Of a stretch of 64,000 nt of DNA, positions 59,219 through 64,000 are shown one piece after another. The translations under genes were made by a program, and so were the position numbers. How positions within the stretch are numbered: position 1 is the stretch's first letter; the number at the start of each line of letters is the position of its first letter. The stretch is from Actinophytocola sp035634895 (GTDB lineage: Bacteria > Actinomycetota > Actinomycetes > Mycobacteriales > Pseudonocardiaceae): positions 26,631-90,630 of the forward strand of contig NZ_DASQCC010000027.1 of assembly GCF_035634895.1 (NCBI RefSeq), read 5' to 3'. The notes under the pieces were generated by a model. It saw only the letters and a program-made list of their open reading frames with translations. It ran no database searches and had not been told where the DNA came from.

Positions 59219-62077
59219 ATGCCGGACCTGACGCGAAGGCAAGCGATGAAGCTCGGCGCGGCAGGCGTCGGCGCGGTGTTCGGCCCCTGGACCGCGATCG
59301 CCCGCGCCGACTCGACCGCCCCCGCCGACGTGCGCGCCGTGAACGACCTGGCGCTGTGGTACGACGAACCGGCCGGCTCGGACTGGCTGCGCGCGCTGCC
59401 CGTCGGCAACGGCCGGCTCGGCGCGATGGTGTTCGGCAACACCGACACCGAACGGTTGCAGCTCAACGAGGACACCGTCTGGGCGGGCGGCCCGCACGAC
59501 TACAGCAACCCGCGCGGCGCGGCGTCGCTGGCGCAGATCCGCCAGCAGGTGTTCGCGAACCAGTGGTCGCAGGCGCAGAGCCTGATCGACCAGGTGATGC
59601 TCGGCAGCCCGGCCGCACAGCTGCCCTACCAGCCGGTCGGCGACCTGCGGCTCACGCTGCCCGGCACCAGCGGGGTGTCCGGGTACCAGCGATGGCTGGA
59701 CCTCACCACCGCCGCGGCGGTCGTGACCTACGTGGCGAACGGCGTGCGGTACCGGCGCGAGGTGATCGCGAGCGCGCCGGACCAGGTGATCGTCGTGCGG
59801 CTGACCGCGGAGACCGCCGGCTCGATCTCGTTCTCGGCCGCGTTCAGCACCCCACAGCGGGCGACGGCGTCGAGTCCGGACGCCACGACGGTCGCGCTGG
59901 ACGGCGTCTCCGGCGACTCGCGGGGCATCGCGGGGTCGGTCCGGTTCCTCGCGCTGGCCCGGGCCGTGGCGGACGGTGGGAGCGTCACCAGCTCCGGCGG
60001 CACGCTGCGGGTGTCGGGTGCCGACTCCGTGACGCTGCTGGTCTCGGTCGGCACCAGCTACGTCGACTACCGGACTGTGAACGGCGACTACCAGGGCATC
60101 GCCAGGAACCGCCTGGCCGCCGCCCAGGCGAGGGGCTACCCCGGCCTCGGCGCCCGGCACGTCGCCGACTACCAGGCGCTGTTCGGTCGCGTCACCCTCG
60201 ACGTCGGCCGGACCTCGGCCGCCGACCAGCCCACCGACGTCCGGATCGCCCAGCACGGCTCGGTCAGCGACCCGCAGTTCTCCGCGCTGCTGTTCCAGTA
60301 CGGGCGGTACCTGCTGATCTCCTCGTCGCGCCCGGGCACGCAGCCGGCCAACCTGCAGGGCATCTGGAACGACCAGATGTCTCCGCCGTGGGACTCGAAG
60401 TACACGATCAACGCCAACCTGCCGATGAACTACTGGCCGGTGGACACGACGAACCTCGCCGAGTGCTTCGAGCCGGTGGCGAAGCTGGTCAACGACCTCA
60501 CGGTCACCGGCGCCCGCACCGCGCAGGTCCAGTACGGGACCACGGCCGGTTGGGTCACCCACCACAACACCGACGCCTGGCGCGGCTCGTCGGTCGTCGA
60601 CGGCGCGCTGTGGGGGATGTGGCAGGCGGGCGGCGCGTGGCTGTCGTCGCTGATCTGGGACCACTACCGCTTCACCGGCGACGTCGCGTTCCTGCGTGCG
60701 AACTACCCGGCGATGAAGGGCGCGGCGCAGTTCTTCCTCGCCACGCTCGTCACCGAGCCGACCCTGGGACACCTCGTCACCAACCCGTCCAACTCACCGG
60801 AGCTACCCCACCACTCCGGCGTGAGCGTGTGCGCCGGGCCGACGATGGACATGCAGATCCTGCGTGACCTGTTCGACGGCTGTGCCGGCGCCAGCGAGGT
60901 GCTGGGCGTCGACTCCGGTTTCCGCGACCAGGTGCGGGCCGCCAGGGCACGACTCGCGCCGATGAAGGTCGGCTCGCGCGGGAACATCCAGGAATGGCTG
61001 TACGACTGGGTGGAGACCGAGCCGAACCACCGGCACATCTCCCACCTGTACGGCCTGCACCCCAGCAACCAGATCACGAAGCGCGGCACGCCCCAGCTGT
61101 ACGCGGCCGCGCGCCGGACGCTGGAGCTGCGTGGTGACGCCGGCACCGGCTGGTCACTCGCCTGGAAGATCAACTACTGGGCACGCATGGAGGAGGGCGG
61201 CCGGGCACACGACCTGATCCGGTCCCTGGTGACCACGGACCGGTTGGCGCCCAACATGTTCGACCTGCACCCGCCCTTCCAGATCGACGGCAACTTCGGC
61301 GCGACGTCCGGTATCGCCGAGATGCTGCTGCACAGCCACAACGGCGAGCTGCACGTGCTGCCGGCGCTGCCGCCGGCCTGGCCCGCCGGCAGCGTCAACG
61401 GGCTGCGCGGGCGTGGCGGCTACACGGTGGGCGCCACCTGGACCGGCGGCGGCGCCCGGGAGCTGACCGTCACGGCCGACCGCGCGGGCACCGTCCGCGT
61501 GCGCAGCCGCATGTTCACCGGCACCTTCGAACTGCGTGACACGAGCACCGGCTCGGCCGTCACGCCGGCCAGGCCCGAGTCCGACCTCCTCGAGTTCGCC
61601 GTCGAGGCCGGACACACCTACCGCGCGACCGGGCAGGGCTCGACCTCGGTGGTGGAGACCGGCGTCCACTACAACCTCGTCGCCCAGCACAGCGGCAAGC
61701 GGGCCGACATCAGTGGGGTGTCCACGTCGGCCGGTGCGTTGTTGCACCAGTGGTCGGCGACGGGTGGGTTGAACCAGCAGTTCGACTTCCTGGACTCGGG
61801 TGGTGGTTTCTACCGGGTCCGCGCCCGGCACAGCGGCCTGGTCCTCCAGGCGGGCAGCGGGAGTGGCGCGGACATCACGCAGCAGACCGACGGCAATGCC
61901 ACTACTCAGCAGTGGCGGGTGGTCGACCAGGGCGGTGGTGTGGTGAGCCTCGTGAACCGCCAGAGCGGCCTGGCCATGGACGTCTGGGAGGCGTCGACCA
62001 CCGACGGCGCACACATCGCCCAGTACACCCTCACCGGCGCCGCCAACCAGCGCTTTCAGCTCCAGCGAGTGCAGTGA
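59219..62077 (+). CDS. Tat-exported GH95 alpha-L-fucosidase/galactosidase with ricin-type lectin
   Basis: 952 aa. Twin-arginine signal TRRQAMKLGAAG (5-16). N-terminal super-sandwich (45-300; WLRALPVGNGRLGAMVFGN, QLNEDTVWAGGPHDYSNP), then an (alpha/alpha)6 barrel with the paired Asn region YTINANLPMNYWP, HHNTDAWRG and RGDAGTGWSLAWKINYWAR carrying the general-acid Asp, and a C-terminal sandwich. Residues about 815-952 are a RICIN-type trefoil (NQQFDF, TQQWRV, NQRFQL). Removes alpha-1,2-L-fucose or the isosteric L-galactose. GGAGG lies eight bases before the ATG. Same direction as the GH27 gene, 121 bases later. Confidence 0.9.
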   Translation: MPDLTRRQAMKLGAAGVGAVFGPWTAIARADSTAPADVRAVNDLALWYDEPAGSDWLRALPVGNGRLGAMVFGNTDTERLQLNEDTVWAGGPHDYSNPRGAASLAQIRQQVFANQWSQAQSLIDQVMLGSPAAQLPYQPVGDLRLTLPGTSGVSGYQRWLDLTTAAAVVTYVANGVRYRREVIASAPDQVIVVRLTAETAGSISFSAAFSTPQRATASSPDATTVALDGVSGDSRGIAGSVRFLALARAVADGGSVTSSGGTLRVSGADSVTLLVSVGTSYVDYRTVNGDYQGIARNRLAAAQARGYPGLGARHVADYQALFGRVTLDVGRTSAADQPTDVRIAQHGSVSDPQFSALLFQYGRYLLISSSRPGTQPANLQGIWNDQMSPPWDSKYTINANLPMNYWPVDTTNLAECFEPVAKLVNDLTVTGARTAQVQYGTTAGWVTHHNTDAWRGSSVVDGALWGMWQAGGAWLSSLIWDHYRFTGDVAFLRANYPAMKGAAQFFLATLVTEPTLGHLVTNPSNSPELPHHSGVSVCAGPTMDMQILRDLFDGCAGASEVLGVDSGFRDQVRAARARLAPMKVGSRGNIQEWLYDWVETEPNHRHISHLYGLHPSNQITKRGTPQLYAAARRTLELRGDAGTGWSLAWKINYWARMEEGGRAHDLIRSLVTTDRLAPNMFDLHPPFQIDGNFGATSGIAEMLLHSHNGELHVLPALPPAWPAGSVNGLRGRGGYTVGATWTGGGARELTVTADRAGTVRVRSRMFTGTFELRDTSTGSAVTPARPESDLLEFAVEAGHTYRATGQGSTSVVETGVHYNLVAQHSGKRADISGVSTSAGALLHQWSATGGLNQQFDFLDSGGGFYRVRARHSGLVLQAGSGSGADITQQTDGNATTQQWRVVDQGGGVVSLVNRQSGLAMDVWEASTTDGAHIAQYTLTGAANQRFQLQRVQ

Positions 62078-62097
62078 CAGTGATGAGGAGCCCGACG

Positions 62098-64000
62098 ATG
62101 TCCAGATCTCCCGTGTTCCGCCGGTTCGCGCTGCTGGCGGTGGGCCTGCTCCTCGCCGCGCTGTTCCCGGTGGTGTACCTGGTGACGCATGCCGGCCAGG
62201 CCGCCGACGCGGCGCTGCCGCCCGACTCGATGTTCCAGAAGGTCCGGCTGCACACCGAGACCGGCAACCCGATGGCGATGGACGTCGCCCCGGACGGGCG
62301 CGTCTTCTTCGTCGATCGGCTCGGTGACGTCAAGATCGTGCAACCGAACGGCGCCACCACCACGGCCGCGCACCTGAACGTGTTCACCGCCAACGAGTCC
62401 GGCGGCCTCAACATCGTGCTCGACCCCGCCTTCGCGACGAACCAGTGGGTGTACGTGTACTACTCGCCGAGCTCGGCGAACGTCGACCGGCTGGGCCGGT
62501 TCACCGTCAACGGCAACACGATCGACCTGTCCTCCGAGAAGGTCGTGCTGGACGTGCCGGTGCAGCGCCAGGAGTGCTGCCACCACGGCGGCGGCCTCGT
62601 GTTCGACAAGAGGAACGGCAACCTGTGGCTGTCGACCGGGGACAACACCAACCCGTTCGCCTCGGACGGCTACGCCCCGATCGACGAGCGCTCCGGTCGA
62701 GCCAGCTGGGACGCGCAACGCACCGCAGGGAACACGAACAGCCTGTCCGGCAAGGTGTTGCGGATCCACCCGGAGTCGAACGGCACGTACACGATCCCGT
62801 CGGGCAACCTGTTCGCGGCCGGCACGGCCAACACCCGGCCCGAGATCTACATGATGGGCTACCGCAACCCGTTCCGGATGAACATCGACCCGAAGACCGG
62901 TTACCCGGTCGTGTCCAACTACGGTCCGGACGCGCCGAGCGCCAGTTCGACCCGCGGTCCCCAGAACACCGTGGAGTGGGACGTGCTCAGCAGGCCCGGC
63001 AACGCGGGCTGGCCGTACTGCGTCGGTCCCAACTCGGCGTACAACGACTTCAACTTCGCGAACAACACCTCGGGCGGCAAGTTCGACTGCGCCGGCGGTC
63101 CGACCAACAACTCGCCGAACAACACCGGCCAGACCAGGCTGCCGCCGGCCATCCCGGCGACGGTCTGGTACCACTACCAGGCCGACCCGTCGAACTTCCC
63201 GGCGCTCGCCGGCGGCGCGCCGACCGCGGGGCCGGTCTACCGGTACGACCCGAACCTGAGCTCCAGTCGCAAGTGGCCGGCCGACTTCGACGGTCGCGCG
63301 GTGTTCTCCGAGTGGAACACCAGCCAGCTGTACACCTTCCAGCTGAGCTCGGCCGGCACGTCGGTCGGCTCGATCGACCGGCTGCTGTCGTCGATGTCGT
63401 TCAACCGCCCGATGGACTTCGATTTCGGCCCGGACGGCGCCCTCTACGTCATCGAGTGGGGGAGCGGGTACGGCGGCGGCAACAGTGACTCCGGCATCGA
63501 CCGGATCGACTACCTCGGCACCAACCAGGCGAACCCGGTCGCCAGGGTGGCGGCGGACCGCACCAGCGGCCCGGCGCCGCTGACGGTGAGCTTCTCCAGC
63601 GCGGGCTCCACCGACCCGGGCGGCTCGTCGCTGACCTACTCGTGGAACTTCGGCGACGGCACCACGTCCACGGCCGCCAACCCCGGCCACACCTACTCGT
63701 CCGCGGGCAACTACACCGCCGTGCTGACCGTCCGGAACTCCGCCGGCGCGACCGGGTCCGCGAGCCTGGGCATCACGGCCGGCAACACCGCGCCGACGGT
63801 GACAGTCACGGCACCACCGAACGGCGGCGTGTTCGAGTGGGGTGACGTCGTGAGCTTCACGGTCTCGGTCACCGACCCGGAGGACGGCATGGTCGACTGT
63901 TCGAAGGTGACCATCCAGGCCTACCTCGGCCACGACGCCCACGGGCACCCGCTCGACCAGTCCCAGGGCTGCTCGGCGCAGGTGCAGACCACGCTGGCGT
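62098..64000 (+). CDS. Secreted PQQ-dependent sugar dehydrogenase-like protein with PKD domain (3' end missing)
   Basis: At least 634 aa, still open at the window edge. N-terminal signal/anchor helix (FALLAVGLLLAALFPVVYLV). The six-bladed GSDH/sorbosone-dehydrogenase propeller begins PMAMDVAPDGRVFFVDRLGD and has CCHHGGGLVFD (cofactor-side His), NSLSGKVLRIHP, MGYRNPFRMNIDP and MDFDFGPDGALYVIEWG. A PKD domain follows from about residue 480 (VSFSSAGSTDPGG, YSWNFGDG), then another Ig-like region. Related proteins continue into CBM or ThuA-type domains. ATG 62098 is preferred behind GAGGAG; ATG 62083 is in frame. It may oxidise released sugars outside the cell. Confidence 0.87.
   Translation, partial: MSRSPVFRRFALLAVGLLLAALFPVVYLVTHAGQAADAALPPDSMFQKVRLHTETGNPMAMDVAPDGRVFFVDRLGDVKIVQPNGATTTAAHLNVFTANESGGLNIVLDPAFATNQWVYVYYSPSSANVDRLGRFTVNGNTIDLSSEKVVLDVPVQRQECCHHGGGLVFDKRNGNLWLSTGDNTNPFASDGYAPIDERSGRASWDAQRTAGNTNSLSGKVLRIHPESNGTYTIPSGNLFAAGTANTRPEIYMMGYRNPFRMNIDPKTGYPVVSNYGPDAPSASSTRGPQNTVEWDVLSRPGNAGWPYCVGPNSAYNDFNFANNTSGGKFDCAGGPTNNSPNNTGQTRLPPAIPATVWYHYQADPSNFPALAGGAPTAGPVYRYDPNLSSSRKWPADFDGRAVFSEWNTSQLYTFQLSSAGTSVGSIDRLLSSMSFNRPMDFDFGPDGALYVIEWGSGYGGGNSDSGIDRIDYLGTNQANPVARVAADRTSGPAPLTVSFSSAGSTDPGGSSLTYSWNFGDGTTSTAANPGHTYSSAGNYTAVLTVRNSAGATGSASLGITAGNTAPTVTVTAPPNGGVFEWGDVVSFTVSVTDPEDGMVDCSKVTIQAYLGHDAHGHPLDQSQGCSAQVQTTLA

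Overview
The window looks like chromosomal DNA of a high-GC filamentous actinobacterium. Evidence: very high GC with strong third-position bias, which creates long antisense shadow frames; frequent GTG starts; SARP-era regulator remnants, an EACC1/caspase pair, a DUF6131 peptide, MHS transporters and tat-exported enzymes. Pseudonocardiales (Saccharothrix/Lentzea/Amycolatopsis-like) is my best guess, by impression only. No rRNA, tRNA, CRISPR, phage or complete IS was seen.

Layout. 0-7.6 kb: a small-molecule uptake and hydrolysis locus, with two amidohydrolases, a DUF6282 hydrolase, a SsuABC/TauABC-like transporter, an IclR regulator, and then a quinone-oxidoreductase-like gene. 7.6-10.5 kb: a three-gene NarL-type signalling operon (REC-only protein, histidine kinase, response regulator), its 3' end touching a CTAG-bounded fold-back element. 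10.6-12.7 kb: a caspase-like protease with TPR-like repeats overlapping an EACC1 gene (a predicted biological-conflict pair), then a lipoprotein. 12.7-14.9 kb: a decayed regulator and a serine hydrolase. 15.7-19.6 kb: surface cluster A. 19.6-23.4 kb: two more CTAG elements splitting a palindrome, an OmpR-type two-component pair and a PhoX-like phosphatase. 23.4-30.2 kb: tannase/feruloyl-esterase-like enzyme, MHS transporter, GAF/PucR regulator and acyl-CoA ligase. 30.5-36.4 kb: small membrane peptide, SDR/TetR pair and a 1313-aa secreted SGNH-type protein with low-complexity tail. 36.6-50.5 kb: surface cluster B, including a 3878-aa adhesin-like protein. 50.7-51.1 kb: an HPF-like ribosome factor. 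52-64 kb: a run of secreted glycan-degrading enzymes (GH43, GH43-CBM6, GH59-ricin, GH27-ricin, GH95-ricin, sugar dehydrogenase-PKD), the last running off the end.

The most striking theme is that clusters A and B share one plan: a small secreted module protein, a large adhesin-like protein ending in the same module, a DUF916-like membrane-anchored protein, and a short anchored protein. This parallels the WxL/DUF916/small-LPxTG cell-surface complexes (csc clusters) known from lactobacilli, but with different modules: an ice-binding-like DUF3494 domain in A, and a lectin/FnIII/Ig/21-repeat giant in B. The second is the compact caspase-EACC1 pair. The third is the targeting of CTAG at stop codons and inside a palindrome by short non-autonomous elements.

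All functional calls are from reading the translated sequence; no database search was run.
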